Assembly: GCF_000482785.1 (NCBI RefSeq)
Contig: NZ_AXWS01000008.1
Coordinates: 806,001-870,000, forward strand
Length of the DNA: 64,000 bases
Source of the DNA: Derxia gummosa DSM 723
Lineage (GTDB): Bacteria; Pseudomonadota; Gammaproteobacteria; Burkholderiales; Burkholderiaceae_E
Direction: 5' to 3'
Below are positions 10,357 to 19,054 of the stretch, in pieces. The notes beneath the pieces are model-generated. The model was not told the DNA's origin. It searched no databases and was given only the letters and a program-made list of their open reading frames with translations. How positions within the stretch are numbered: position 1 is the stretch's first letter; each line of letters starts with the position of its first letter. Both the position numbers and the translations under genes were made by a program.

Positions 10357-11065
10357 AAACAGTCCAGGTTGCCCGCTCCTTGCACGTGTCAATGAGCCGC
10401 GCATTCGGCTCATCAGTGCTTTCCACCCAAGCCACCGCCTCCTCATAACTCCTTCCAAACCGCTGATGCCGCGCCACCAGCCGTTCCCGCCGCAAATCCC
10501 CATCCACCTCCACGAACCACGCCTCATCCAGCAACGCCCGCACGCCCGTCCAGTGCCCCTGGTCGAGCAGCAGATAGTTCCCCTCGGTGATCACCAGCCG
10601 CGTCTCGGGCGGCACGGGGATGGCGCCGGCGATCGGCTCCTCGATCTCGCGGCGGAACTCGGGCGCGTACACCGTCTCGCCGGGTTGCGGGTCGCGCAGG
10701 CGGCGCAGCAGCGCGACATAGCCGGCGCTGTCGAAGGTGTCGGGCGCGCCCTTGCGGCCGGCGCGGCCGAGCCGGGCCAGCTCGACATTCGCGAGATGGA
10801 AGCCGTCCATCGGCACGACGACGGCCACATCCGCAAACGCTCGCAGCAGCACCGCCGCGAGCGTCGATTTGCCGCTGCCGGGCGCGCCGACGATGCCGAG
10901 CACGCGCCGGCCACCGGCGTCGAGCAGGCGGCGCACGCGGGCGATGGCTTCGGCGGGCAGCGCGATGGCCACCTCGGCCGCGGCCGGCAGCGCGCCAGCC
11001 GAACCAGCCGAGCTGGCCAAGCCAGCCGCTGCCGCCGTCACCTCGTCGCGCGCGCCGTTGTTCAT
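10355..11065 (-). CDS. P-loop nucleoside/pantothenate-kinase-like protein
   Basis: A 236-residue member of the uridine/pantothenate kinase-like P-loop group (annotated in relatives as nucleoside/nucleotide kinase family protein). Walker A is GIVGAPGSGKST, about 50 residues in; VVPMDGFHLAN is the typical base/acceptor segment with Asp; VITEGNYLLLDQGHW is the Walker B-like strand; and VARHQRFGRSYEEA forms the lid. The start is ATG 11065, which overlaps the methionine aminopeptidase stop as ATGA; the longer upstream frame is a shadow. The N-terminal ~40 residues are Ala-rich and probably unstructured. Substrate unknown. Confidence 0.78.
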   Translation of the reverse strand: MNNGARDEVTAAAAGLASSAGSAGALPAAAEVAIALPAEAIARVRRLLDAGGRRVLGIVGAPGSGKSTLAAVLLRAFADVAVVVPMDGFHLANVELARLGRAGRKGAPDTFDSAGYVALLRRLRDPQPGETVYAPEFRREIEEPIAGAIPVPPETRLVITEGNYLLLDQGHWTGVRALLDEAWFVEVDGDLRRERLVARHQRFGRSYEEAVAWVESTDEPNARLIDTCKERATWTV

Positions 11066-11919
11066 GCCGCGCTCGTCGCGGGCGTCGTGCCTTCCGGCGT
11101 AGCCACGGCGGCCGAGGCCGCCGCCGGCTCGATCGCCGGGTAGTCGCCCACGCCCTCGGGCCAGGGCGTCAGCACTTCGAAGCCGGTCTCGGTCACGACC
11201 ACCATGTGCTCCCATTGCGCCGACAGCGAATGGTCCTTGGTGACGACAGTCCAGCCGTCGCCGAGCGATTTCACCGGCGCCTTGCCGGCGTTGATCATCG
11301 GCTCGATGGTGAAGATCATCCCCGGCTCCAGCGTGATGCCTTCGCCGCGCTTGCCGTAGTGCAGCACCTGCGGTTCGTCGTGGTAGGTGGTGCCGATGCC
11401 GTGGCCGCAGTACTCGCGCACGACGGTGAAGTTCTCGCGGTGGGCGACGGTCTGGATGGCGTGGCCGATGTCGCCGAGCGAGGCGCCGGGGCGCACGGCG
11501 CGGATGCCGGCCACCATCGCTTCGTAGGTCGTCCGCACGAGCCGGCGCGCGAGCGGGCTGGGTTCGCCGACGAAGTACATGCGGCTGCTGTCGCCGTACC
11601 AGCCGTCCTTGATGAGGGCGACGTCGATGTTGACGATGTCGCCGTTCTTCAGCTTCTTGTCCGACGGGATGCCGTGGCAGACCACGTGGTTGACCGAGGC
11701 GCAGATGGTCTTGGGATAGCCGTGGTAGCCGATGTTGGCGCAGATGGCGCCCAGCTCGTTCACGATGAAGTCGTGGCAGATGCGGTCGAGTTCGTCGGTG
11801 GTGATGCCCGCCTTGACGTGCGGGCCGATCATGCGGAGCACTTCGGCGGCGAGCTTGCCGGCGCGGCGCGCCATCTCGATCTCGCCGGGGCTGCGCAGGG
11901 GGATGCGGCCGTTCTTCAT
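11062..11919 (-). CDS. map: Methionine aminopeptidase, type I
   Basis: A 285-residue pita-bread metallopeptidase removing the initiator Met. Metal ligands are visible in order: NIDVALI (Asp), YGDSSRMY (Asp), GHGIGTTYHDEP (His), FTIEPMI (Glu) and SAQWEHMVVV (Glu), plus the substrate-contact His in VCHGIPS. The sequence is a complete type Ia enzyme with an extra Ala-rich tail of about 30 residues. ATG 11919 overlaps the stop of the ParD-like gene (ATGA), and its own stop overlaps the next start the same way. It is not next to rpsB, where many proteobacteria keep map, so it may be a second copy. Confidence 0.93.
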   Translation of the reverse strand: MKNGRIPLRSPGEIEMARRAGKLAAEVLRMIGPHVKAGITTDELDRICHDFIVNELGAICANIGYHGYPKTICASVNHVVCHGIPSDKKLKNGDIVNIDVALIKDGWYGDSSRMYFVGEPSPLARRLVRTTYEAMVAGIRAVRPGASLGDIGHAIQTVAHRENFTVVREYCGHGIGTTYHDEPQVLHYGKRGEGITLEPGMIFTIEPMINAGKAPVKSLGDGWTVVTKDHSLSAQWEHMVVVTETGFEVLTPWPEGVGDYPAIEPAAASAAVATPEGTTPATSAA

Positions 11920-12176
11920 GCGCTTGCCCTCATGGCGGTGACGGTGGTGACTGGGGTACTTGCCGGGTTGCCGGCGTTGGCGGAGGTGGCGTCGGCGGCC
12001 ACCTCGTTCTCGATGAGCAGGCGGCAGAGGTCGCTGTAGCGCAGGTCGGGGTTCAGCTCGCAAAGCATGCCGATGCGCAGCCAGTGCTCGGCCTGCGAAT
12101 TGATGGAACGGCTCAGCGCGCCGCTGGCGACGCGCAGGTTCTCGTGCATGGAATCGGAAATCTTCACCAGGCCCAT
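11916..12176 (-). CDS. ParD-like antitoxin family protein
   Basis: An 86-residue protein beginning MGLVKISDSMHENLRVAS, then ALSRSINSQAEHWLRIGML, the pattern of the ParD-like family: a short ribbon-helix-helix-like DNA-binding region with the SINSQAEHW core. The C-terminal ~25 residues are low-complexity Ala/Thr. AGGAG lies 6 bases before the ATG. There is no ParE-like toxin next to it; instead its stop overlaps the start of map (ATGA). Whether it acts as an antitoxin or as an autoregulator of the map operon cannot be told from sequence. Confidence 0.8.
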   Translation of the reverse strand: MGLVKISDSMHENLRVASGALSRSINSQAEHWLRIGMLCELNPDLRYSDLCRLLIENEVAADATSANAGNPASTPVTTVTAMRASA

Positions 12177-12187
12177 AGGGGCTCCTG

Positions 12188-12216
12188 AATATACGGTTTG
12201 TAGATGATACGTTTAT
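12188..12216 (-). promoter_or_regulatory. AT-rich promoter/operator of the ParD-like operon
   Basis: Two near-direct copies, ATACGGTTT (12191-12199) and ATACGTTT (12207-12214), 16 bases apart, in an otherwise GC-rich gap. On the minus strand GTATATTC just before the AGGAG offers a -10-like TATATT. It is a candidate autoregulatory site for the ribbon-helix-helix protein. Confidence 0.4.
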
Positions 12217-12294
12217 TCAGGGCCGAGCCGGGCGGATGACCTGCCGGCCGCGATGGGCGTGGCGCCAGAAAGCCGCGCCGCGCGGTCGAGGCCG

Positions 12295-13239
12295 TCAGCG
12301 TCCGCCGGCCGCGATCCGCCCCGCGAGATAGGTCCACACGAAGGTCGCGGCCGCGCAGGCGGTGAGTTCGGCGTGGTCGTAGGGCGGGGCGACCTCGACG
12401 CAATCCATGCCGACGAAGTCGAGGTCGGCGAGGTCTTCGAGCAGCGTTAGCACCTGGTTGGTGGTCATGCCGCCCGGCTCGGGCGTGCCGGTGCCGGGCG
12501 CGAACGCGGGGTCGAGGCAGTCGATGTCGAGGCTGAGATAGACGGGCGGATTGCCGTGGGCGCGCAGCCGTTCGCGGATGGCGTCCATCACCGGGGCGAG
12601 CTGTTCGCCGTTCTCGCGGCCGCGCAGCGCGCGGGCGGTGAAGATGAGTCCGCCCTGGTCCTGCACGTAGTCGCGCGCGGCGCGCTCGCCGGAGGAGCGG
12701 ATGCCGATCTGGGTGAAGCATTCCTTCACCACGAGGCCTTCGTTGATGGCTTCGTACACCCAGGTGCCGTGGCCGCTCGGCTCGCCGAAGTGGTCTTCCC
12801 AGGTGTCGCAATGGGCGTCGAAATGGATGACGGCGACGGGGCGGCCGAGGTGGGCCTTGAGCGCGCGCAGGATCGGCAGGGTGACAGAGTGGTCGCCGCC
12901 GAGCCAGACCATGTGGCGCTCGGCGAGCAGGCCGGGCAGCAGTTGCGCGAAGCGGGCGCGCATCGCGTCGAGGCCGGTGTTGGGCAGGGGCAGGTCGCCG
13001 CAGTCGTGCAGGTGCTCGATGGGGCTGACGTCGAAATGCGGATGGATGCCGTCGCAGAGTTGATGGCTGGCGAGGCGGATGGCGCGCGGGCCGAGGCGGG
13101 CGCCCGAGCGGTTGGTGGTGGAGCCGTCCCACGTCAGGCCGGCGATGCCGTAGGGCGCGGACGGGCCGCCGCTGGCCTTGAGGAAGCTGTTCTGGTCGAG
13201 GTAGGCGAAGGCGTGGTGCTGCGGCTGGGGCGTGTTCAT
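12295..13239 (-). CDS. speB: Agmatinase (ureohydrolase family)
   Basis: A 314-residue arginase/agmatinase-fold manganese enzyme converting agmatine to putrescine and urea. The metal motifs are WLGGDHSVT (His), IHFDAHCDTW (DAHxD) and SLDIDCLDPAFAPGTGTPEP (DxD); MDCVEVAPPYDH closes the fold. The start is ATG 13239 (MNTPQPQHH); the longer frame upstream is antisense to the MazG gene. No strong ribosome-binding site is visible. It is divergent from the pyrophosphatase gene with a ~110-base gap. Agmatinase is favoured over arginase or guanidinobutyrase by overall similarity, but substrate choice in this family is not certain. Confidence 0.88.
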   Translation of the reverse strand: MNTPQPQHHAFAYLDQNSFLKASGGPSAPYGIAGLTWDGSTTNRSGARLGPRAIRLASHQLCDGIHPHFDVSPIEHLHDCGDLPLPNTGLDAMRARFAQLLPGLLAERHMVWLGGDHSVTLPILRALKAHLGRPVAVIHFDAHCDTWEDHFGEPSGHGTWVYEAINEGLVVKECFTQIGIRSSGERAARDYVQDQGGLIFTARALRGRENGEQLAPVMDAIRERLRAHGNPPVYLSLDIDCLDPAFAPGTGTPEPGGMTTNQVLTLLEDLADLDFVGMDCVEVAPPYDHAELTACAAATFVWTYLAGRIAAGGR

Positions 13240-13350
13240 GACGGCGGCGGATGGGGAAGCGGGCGGGCCGGGCTGGCGCGCGGAGGCGGGCGAGCCTAGC
13301 GGGCGCGGCGCCGGGTCGACAATGCACGCTTCTCCCGTCCGGACCCCGCC

Positions 13351-13716
13351 ATGACCACGCCCCTCATCGACGCCACCGACCTTGCCGCCGCTCTTGACCG
13401 CTTTGCCGAGGAGCGCGACTGGGCGCAGTTCCATTCGCCCAAGAACCTCGCGATGGCGCTCGCGGGCGAAACCGGCGAGCTGGTGGAAATCTTCCAGTGG
13501 ATGACCGAGGCGGAGTCGCATGAAGCCGGGCGCGATCCGCGCACCGCCCGCGCCGTGCGCGACGAGATGGCCGACGTGCTCTGCTATCTCGTGCGCCTGG
13601 CCGACCGGCTCGGCGTGGACCTCGACGCGGCCGTGCGCGACAAGCTCGCGGCCAACGCGCTCAAGTACCCGGTCGAACTCGCGCGCGGCAGCAATCGCAA
13701 GTACGACGAGCTTTGA
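13351..13716 (+). CDS. MazG-like nucleotide pyrophosphohydrolase (dCTPase type)
   Basis: A 121-residue all-alpha NTP pyrophosphatase. The metal-binding signature is clear: LAGETGELVEIFQW (ExxE) and VRDEMADVLCYLVRLAD (ExxD), with the lysine-rich end NALKYPVELA. Small stand-alone members like this (RS21-C6/DCTPP1 type) clean dCTP or modified nucleotides from the pool. It is convergent with vanB and divergent from speB, with no operon partner. Substrate inferred from family only. Confidence 0.87.
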   Translation: MTTPLIDATDLAAALDRFAEERDWAQFHSPKNLAMALAGETGELVEIFQWMTEAESHEAGRDPRTARAVRDEMADVLCYLVRLADRLGVDLDAAVRDKLAANALKYPVELARGSNRKYDEL

Positions 13717-13786
13717 CACGACGCCGGAGTCCGGTGGGTACGAGCGCGACGCCTTTGCCGATGCCGCGCCGCGTCGGCCGACCGCC

Positions 13787-14920
13787 CTAGAGATCGATCA
13801 CCAGCCGCGCCGATTTCGCGCGCGAGCAGCAGGGCGTGAACTCGGCGTTGGCGGCCTGTTCCTCGGGCGTGAGGTACTGGTCGCGGTGATCGACCTCGCC
13901 CGCGAGCACACGCGTGAGGCAGGTGCCGCACACGCCCTGTTCGCAGGACAGCATCACGTCCACGCCCGCCTCGGCGAGCGCCTGGGCGACGGTGCGGTCG
14001 GCCGGCACGGTCACGACGCGGCCGCTCGACGCCAGCACCACCTCGAAGGCGCGGTCGCCGGCATGGGGCGCGACCTCGGCCGCGAAGAACTCGCAATGCA
14101 GCCGCGACTCCGGCCAGCCCGCCGCGCGCGCCGCGCCGAGCACCGCCTCGATGAAGCCCGCCGGGCCGCAGACGTAGAGGTGGGCGCCAGCGTCGGGGGC
14201 CGGAGCTGCGCCACCGTCAGCCGCGACCAAGGCATGCGCGCCAGCCTCGGTCGCGCCACGCTCCGTGGCCGAACCTGCCAACAGCGCCGCCAGATCGAGC
14301 TTCTGCGCCGCCTCGCCGTCATCGACATGCAGCGCGACCCGCCCCGCGAAGCGCGGTTCGGCCAGCCGGTCGAGGAAGGCCATGCGCTCGCGCGAACGGC
14401 CGCAGTAATGCAGCGCGAAATCCGCGCCGCGCGCCGCGAGCGTCTCGGCCATCGCGAGCATCGGCGTGATGCCGATGCCGCCCGCGACGAGCAGGCTGCG
14501 CTGCGCCTGCGGCACGAGCGGGAACAGGTTGCGCGGTGCGCCCACGGTGAGCGTCATGCCCTCGCTCACCTCGTCATGCAGCGCGCGCGAGCCGCCGCGC
14601 GAGGCCGGATCGCGCAGCACGCCGATCAGGTAGCGATGCGTTTCGCCGGGCGGGTTGCACAGCGAGTACTGCCGCACCAGACCGCCCGGCAGATGCACGT
14701 CTATGTGCGCGCCGGCCTCGAAGCCGGGGAGGGCGGCGCCGTCGGGCGCGACCAGCTCGTAGCTGCGGATGCCGGCCGCCTCGTCGCGGATGCGCGCGAC
14801 GCGCACCGCGAAGGTCAGGTCACGGCCGGGGCTTGCAAGCGCTTTCATGTCGGCACACGGGCGCGGCATGTCCGCCGGGGCCGGCTCGCCCGTGACGGCG
14901 GCGGGGGCCGGCGCGTTCAC
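13787..14920 (-). CDS. vanB: Vanillate O-demethylase reductase subunit (PDR/VanB family)
   Basis: A 377-residue phthalate-dioxygenase-reductase-type electron-transfer protein: flavin domain ([15 protein letters not shown]), NAD domain ([17 protein letters not shown], then YVCGPAGF) and C-terminal plant-type [2Fe-2S] domain with [15 protein letters not shown] and the fourth Cys in FTPCCSRAK. It passes electrons from NADH to VanA. The start is GTG 14920, which overlaps the vanA stop (GTGA) and has AAGGAGG just upstream; the long frame above it is out-of-frame vanA. An Ala/Thr/Glu-rich insertion (about residues 225-255) is longer than usual. The 14-bp palindrome at 14834 is near the N-terminal codons. 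Confidence 0.9.
   Translation of the reverse strand: MNAPAPAAVTGEPAPADMPRPCADMKALASPGRDLTFAVRVARIRDEAAGIRSYELVAPDGAALPGFEAGAHIDVHLPGGLVRQYSLCNPPGETHRYLIGVLRDPASRGGSRALHDEVSEGMTLTVGAPRNLFPLVPQAQRSLLVAGGIGITPMLAMAETLAARGADFALHYCGRSRERMAFLDRLAEPRFAGRVALHVDDGEAAQKLDLAALLAGSATERGATEAGAHALVAADGGAAPAPDAGAHLYVCGPAGFIEAVLGAARAAGWPESRLHCEFFAAEVAPHAGDRAFEVVLASSGRVVTVPADRTVAQALAEAGVDVMLSCEQGVCGTCLTRVLAGEVDHRDQYLTPEEQAANAEFTPCCSRAKSARLVIDL
14834..14847. promoter_or_regulatory. Palindromic word 4, TGCAAGCGCTTTCA
   Basis: Inside vanB near its 5' end, minus-strand codons ATG AAA GCG CTT GCA AGC. It matches the LacI-type pattern TGNAANCGNTTNCA on both arms. Confidence 0.5.
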
Positions 14921-15972
14921 GCGACCTCCTTCGTTGCCACGCCCGCCGCTTCCTCGGCGCACAGCCGCTCGATGATCTTGCGCGCCTGCACGCCGCCCGC
15001 GTCGATGTTGAGCTTGAGCAGCGCGCGTTGCGGATGCGCGCTCAGGTTGAGCTGCTGGCGCTCGAGCATTTCCATGTCCTCGGAAAAGATCTGGCCCTGG
15101 CGCTCGCGCGTCGCGGCGGTGAGGGCGGCGTCGTCGGCCTTGAAGTGGCGCGCGAGGCCCCAGAAGTACCAGTGCGTCGTCGCCGTCTCGGGCGTGATGA
15201 AGTCCACCACGATGCCGTTCGCCTTCAGTTCGGCCGGCGCGTCGAAACCGCCCTTGCCGGCGAGCGCGACGCCCACGTCGATCAGCACGTTGCTCGGCGC
15301 TACGAAGCGGCATTTCTGCCAGCGGTCCACCGGCTGGTCGTCGGGCAGGCCGTTGGCGCGCAGACCGGCCTGCCAGAACGGCGGCGGCATCACGCCATGC
15401 ATCTCGCGCTCGGTCACGACGCGGTCGCCGTCCACGCGCGTGACCGGCGGCGCCTCGTCGATCTCCTTCTGGCCGATGCTCGTGGAGTGGACGTAGGTCT
15501 CGTGCGTGAGGTCCATGAGGTTGTCGATCATGAGCCGGTAATCGCACTTGACGTGGAACACGCCGCCGCCGAAGGCCCAGTCGGACTGGCGCGCCCAGGC
15601 GAGGTCGGGAATGGTGTCGGGCGTGGCGAGCGCGGCGTCGCCGGGCCAGAGCCAGATGAAGCCGTGGCGCTCTTCCACCGCGTAGCGCCGCACGGCGGGG
15701 AAACCGCGCACGCGCTGGGCCGGCATCGCCACGGTCTTGCCGTCGCGGTCCATCTCCAGGCCGTGATAGCCGCATTGCAGCCGGCCGCCGCAGACCTTGC
15801 CGAGCGACATCGGCGCGCCGCGATGCGGGCAGAAGTCCTCCACCGCCGCGACGCGTCCGTCGGCGTCGCGGAAGAAGGCGATGCGCTCGTCGCAGATGGT
15901 GCGGCCGAGGGGCTTGTCGGCGGGAATCTCGTCGGGCAGGGCGGCCACGTACCAGGCGTTTTTCGGGAACAT
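14917..15972 (-). CDS. vanA: Vanillate O-demethylase oxygenase subunit (Rieske non-haem iron)
   Basis: A 351-residue Rieske oxygenase. The [2Fe-2S] ligands are in [12 protein letters not shown] and [10 protein letters not shown] (CxH...CxxH), and the mononuclear iron site is [12 protein letters not shown] (D-x2-H-x4-H). The length and the direct pairing with vanB fit vanillate monooxygenase, which demethylates vanillate to protocatechuate, releasing formaldehyde. Related demethylases act on other methoxybenzoates (for example syringate or veratrate), so the substrate is probable rather than certain. ATG 15972 is preceded by GGAG. A perfect palindrome 19 bases upstream of the start is the probable operator. 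Confidence 0.9.
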   Translation of the reverse strand: MFPKNAWYVAALPDEIPADKPLGRTICDERIAFFRDADGRVAAVEDFCPHRGAPMSLGKVCGGRLQCGYHGLEMDRDGKTVAMPAQRVRGFPAVRRYAVEERHGFIWLWPGDAALATPDTIPDLAWARQSDWAFGGGVFHVKCDYRLMIDNLMDLTHETYVHSTSIGQKEIDEAPPVTRVDGDRVVTEREMHGVMPPPFWQAGLRANGLPDDQPVDRWQKCRFVAPSNVLIDVGVALAGKGGFDAPAELKANGIVVDFITPETATTHWYFWGLARHFKADDAALTAATRERQGQIFSEDMEMLERQQLNLSAHPQRALLKLNIDAGGVQARKIIERLCAEEAAGVATKEVA

Positions 15973-15990
15973 CGGTGTCTCCTCCGTTAG

Positions 15991-16010
15991 TCATTCCGTG
16001 TACGGAATGA
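15991..16010. promoter_or_regulatory. Perfect 20-bp operator palindrome upstream of vanA
   Basis: TCATTCCG-TGTA-CGGAATGA, with 8-bp perfect arms, between vanA (left, divergent) and the MarR gene at 16259. The size and symmetry fit a winged-helix MarR dimer; the adjacent MarR protein is the obvious candidate ligand-responsive repressor. Confidence 0.7.
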
Positions 16011-16258
16011 TGAATCTGGATGTCCGACGGAGGCGCTTGGTGATTACCCGAAGTCGCACGTGGAATGCAGCTTATGTGGGGGTGCGGCCCGGCGCGGGGT
16101 GGTGGCGGGCCTTGTGCCTTGCGGAGGTTGATGGGACCGCTGCGCGGTCCTCGGCTGGTCGGACCTGCCGTTCACTCGCGCGATGACAGCTCGCCGCAAG
16201 GCAGAACGCCGCAAGGCAGAATCCACCGCATCGCCCACGCACCCGACCGCCCGCCGCC
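16011..16258. other. Gap between vanA and marR carrying repeat copies
   Basis: It holds the GATTACCCGAA word (16042-16052), a 24-bp element (16086-16109) repeated twice near 17.1-17.3 kb, and a 41-base stretch (16110-16150) that recurs inverted at 17064-17104 with two mismatches. No coding signal. Confidence 0.6.
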
Positions 16259-16753
16259 ATGCCCGCTCCGCAAGACGATTCGCTCGACATCGACCTCTAC
16301 GATCAGCCCGGCCATCTCATCCGCCGCGCGCAGCAGATCGCGGTGTCGATCTTCCATGACGCGCTCGGCCGCGACGTGACGCCGGTGCAGTACGCGATCC
16401 TTCGCATGCTCCAGGAGCGGCCCGGCATCGATCAGGTGACGCTCGCGCAGGAGGTGGCGCTCGATACCTCCACTGCCGCCGAGATCGCGGTGCGGCTGGA
16501 AGCGAAGGGCTGGATCGTGCGCGAGCTGCTGCCGCGCCGTCAGCGCCGGCTGGTGCTGACGCCGGCCGGCGAGGAAATGCTGGCCCGGCTGGTGCCCGGA
16601 GTGCATGAGTTGCAGGCGCGGCTGTTCGAGGGTTTCGAGGCGCAGGAGCAGCAGGACTTCATGCGGCTGCTGCGGAAGTTCGTGCATCTGAACAACGAGC
16701 AGAGTCGGGCGCCGCTGCGGCGTGCGGTGGTGGATCCGGCTGCCGGATCGTGA
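16259..16753 (+). CDS. MarR-family transcriptional regulator
   Basis: A 164-residue winged-helix repressor. The helix-turn-helix region is VTLAQEVALDTSTAAEIAVRL (about residues 60-80), followed by the wing (VRELLPRRQRRLVLTPAGEEML) and the C-terminal dimerisation helix. The N-terminal part (DQPGHLIRRAQQIAVSIFHD) is the pattern of MarR proteins binding aromatic acids or their CoA esters. It is divergent from vanAB with a perfect palindrome between them, so it is the likely controller of vanAB and perhaps itself. The effector is not predictable from sequence. Confidence 0.88.
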   Translation: MPAPQDDSLDIDLYDQPGHLIRRAQQIAVSIFHDALGRDVTPVQYAILRMLQERPGIDQVTLAQEVALDTSTAAEIAVRLEAKGWIVRELLPRRQRRLVLTPAGEEMLARLVPGVHELQARLFEGFEAQEQQDFMRLLRKFVHLNNEQSRAPLRRAVVDPAAGS

Positions 16754-17341
16754 AGTGAGGGGGCGCGGAGCGGGGATGAGGGTGGGCGGGGCGACTGGAG
16801 CGGCCTTGCGCTGCGCACAAGGCTTCCCTCGCTGCCTTCGGTAGCCCGACGGCCCGGCAATCCAACTCAGCCCGGCGATGCCGGGCTTCAAACAGGATTG
16901 CCTAAACGGCCTGCGGCCGTTTGCCGCCGTCTACCTCGTTCGCTCGGCGCTCCAGACACCCCGCCCACCCTCATCCCCGCCCCGCGCCTGGACAGGCCGC
17001 AGTCCGGCTGGTGTTGAGTCGGTGCTTGCCTCCGAAAGATGCGACCAGCTCAACCACAGCCCGGGACCGCACAGCGGTCCCATCAACCTCAGCAAGGCAC
17101 AAGGCCCGGCGCGGGGTGGTGGCGGGAAGCCGCGCCCCTTGCCAGCGCCGAGCGACGAGGTAGACGACGACGAGCCGCGAAGCGGCTCAGGGCTGCCTGT
17201 TTGAGGTCTGCGCAGCAGACCGAGTCGGCAGCCCGGGCCGTCGGGCTACCGAAGGAGCGAAGGGCAGCCGCCGCGTCCAGCGGCGGCCGCAGGCTCGGGG
17301 CGCGGCTTCCCGCCACCACCCCGCGCCGGGCCGGGCCGTTT
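16754..17341. repeat. 588-base non-coding repeat island
   Basis: No credible gene lies between the MarR stop and the esterase stop. It contains a 37-base inverted pair 16763-16799 / 16951-16987 (34 matches), a 23-base perfect inverted pair 16835-16857 / 17233-17255, and a hairpin AGCCCGGC-GAT-GCCGGGCT (16869-16887). It also has a 24-base element at 17103-17126 and, inverted, 17309-17332, whose third copy is at 16086-16109. The block also pairs with 16110-16150. It could fold into long stems and may be a dispersed repeat family. Confidence 0.75.
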
Positions 17342-19054
17342 TCACTGGCAGCTGAAGCTCGCCGCCGCCTCCACATCCCCGCTGCCCTTGTAGACCGCCA
17401 CCTTCGGCCACGCGCACAACGGCCGCGTCCGCGTGGGGAAGGCCGCAGCGGCCGTGTTCGCCGCGCGCGCCGACGCCGCGATGCTGTCCGGCGCCTTGCC
17501 GCCTTCCACCCAGTCCACGATGGCCGCGAGCATGTCGAACTTGTCGGTCGCCGGGCCGCCCGAGCAATGGTTCATGCCCGGCACCGCGAACAGCCGCGCG
17601 AAGCCGCTGGCGTCGCCGCTGTTGGCCGCCGCGAGCGCCGCGTACCAGTTGCGCGTGTCGTTGTACGAGAACACCGGGTCGCTGCCGCCGTGATAGACGA
17701 TCAGCTTGCCGCCGTGGCCCTTGAACTTCGACAGGTCGCTCGGGTTGGGCGGGGTCATGAAGGTCATCGCGGCGGTCGTGTAGGTCAGGTCGGTCGCGTA
17801 GATCTTGGGCGCGTCGATGTCGAAGCTGAAGCCGCGCAGGTAGTCCACGACGTTGGTGCCGTCGCCGGTCACGCGCGTGGGCGGCGTCGTGAACACATAG
17901 GGCAGCGAGCCGCCGCCGAGCGTGGCGATGATCGCGTTGGGCACCGAGGTGGTCGAGCTGCCGAGCTTCCACACGCGCCAGCCGCCCGCGCCGATGCCGG
18001 CGTCCCACGGCCAGTCGGAATAGAGCTGCTTGCCGCTGCCGTCGCGCGGCCCGTCGAACACCTTGTTCAGCACCACGACCTGCTCGCGCGACAGGCAGGT
18101 CGCGGTCTTGTCGCCGGCGCAGGCGAGTTCGGCCGGGTCGAACACGCCCTTGCAGCTCTCGAAGCGGTTGACCATGCCGTCGGCCAGGCCGTCGAGCGCG
18201 TCGCACTTCTCGACGATCTTCGCGGCGACGAGGTTGAGGTCGTCATTGCTGAAAGCGCTTGCAATGATCGGCTTGCCGTCGGTGTCGAGCGGCGCCACCG
18301 ACGAGAAGGCCTGCACGTCCCAAGCGTGCTGCACCGCCGCCTTCGGCAGGTTGAAGCCCGGATTGCCCGCGACGATGCCGTCGAAGCGGTCGGCGAAGCG
18401 CGTGGCGGCCACGAGCGCCTGGCGCCCGCCGTTCGAGCAGCCGAGGAAGTAGCTGTGCCCGGCGTCCGCGCCGTAGAAGCGTCGGATCACCGCCTTGGCG
18501 ATCTCGGTCGTGCGGCCGACCGCGTTGTAGCCGTAATCGACGCGCGCCTGCGGGTCGAGGCCGAACAGCGAGCCGCCGACGATCGGCGCGCTCTCGGTGG
18601 TGTGGCCGCCGTCGGTGCTCGCGACCGCGAAGCCGCGCGTGAGCGCGTTCGTGGTCGGGCCGCCGCCGAGGATGTTGCCGTAGGCGGGGTTCACCACGCC
18701 GTCGGTGCCGCCGCCGCCCTGGAACATGAAGCGGCCGTTCCAGTCGGTGGGCAGGCGCAGTTCGAAGCCGATCGCATAGGCCTTGCCGTCCACCGGGCTG
18801 GTGTGCGGATCGATGCTGCCGGTCACGCGGCAGTGCTGGGGCAGGGCGCTGTCGGCGCCGCTCGGCGTCACCGTGCCCGCCGCGACCGTCTCGGTGGCGG
18901 TGACGGTCAGGCCGGTGATGCCGAGCGCCGCCGTGGTGATCTCGCCGCAGGCGAGCTTCGTAACCGACGCGGCGTCGCTGCTGTCGTCGCTGCCGCAGCC
19001 GGCCAGCCCGAGCACGCCTGCGAGCGCGACGGGGATTGCGAAATGGGTCTTCAT
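17342..19054 (-). CDS. Tannase/feruloyl-esterase family lipoprotein
   Basis: A 570-residue secreted esterase. The signal peptide ends in a lipobox, LAGCGSDDSS (Cys at about residue 18), so it should be lipid-anchored. The alpha/beta-hydrolase core carries the CS-D-HC arrangement of this family: FLGCSNGGRQ (nucleophile Ser next to the disulfide Cys), YHGGSDPVFS (Asp) and PGMNHCSGGP (His-Cys). Relatives are fungal tannases and feruloyl esterases, bacterial chlorogenate esterases and MHETase. ATG 19054 with GGAGGAG upstream is chosen; an open frame extends 36 codons further without a signal peptide. It would release hydroxycinnamates or gallate-like acids for the transporter next door. Confidence 0.87.
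   Translation of the reverse strand: MKTHFAIPVALAGVLGLAGCGSDDSSDAASVTKLACGEITTAALGITGLTVTATETVAAGTVTPSGADSALPQHCRVTGSIDPHTSPVDGKAYAIGFELRLPTDWNGRFMFQGGGGTDGVVNPAYGNILGGGPTTNALTRGFAVASTDGGHTTESAPIVGGSLFGLDPQARVDYGYNAVGRTTEIAKAVIRRFYGADAGHSYFLGCSNGGRQALVAATRFADRFDGIVAGNPGFNLPKAAVQHAWDVQAFSSVAPLDTDGKPIIASAFSNDDLNLVAAKIVEKCDALDGLADGMVNRFESCKGVFDPAELACAGDKTATCLSREQVVVLNKVFDGPRDGSGKQLYSDWPWDAGIGAGGWRVWKLGSSTTSVPNAIIATLGGGSLPYVFTTPPTRVTGDGTNVVDYLRGFSFDIDAPKIYATDLTYTTAAMTFMTPPNPSDLSKFKGHGGKLIVYHGGSDPVFSYNDTRNWYAALAAANSGDASGFARLFAVPGMNHCSGGPATDKFDMLAAIVDWVEGGKAPDSIAASARAANTAAAAFPTRTRPLCAWPKVAVYKGSGDVEAAASFSCQ
18250..18263. promoter_or_regulatory. Palindromic word 5, TGAAAGCGCTTGCA
   Basis: Inside the esterase gene; minus-strand codons ATT GCA AGC GCT TTC, three of them rare in the gene. 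Identical to word 8 in livF. Confidence 0.5.
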
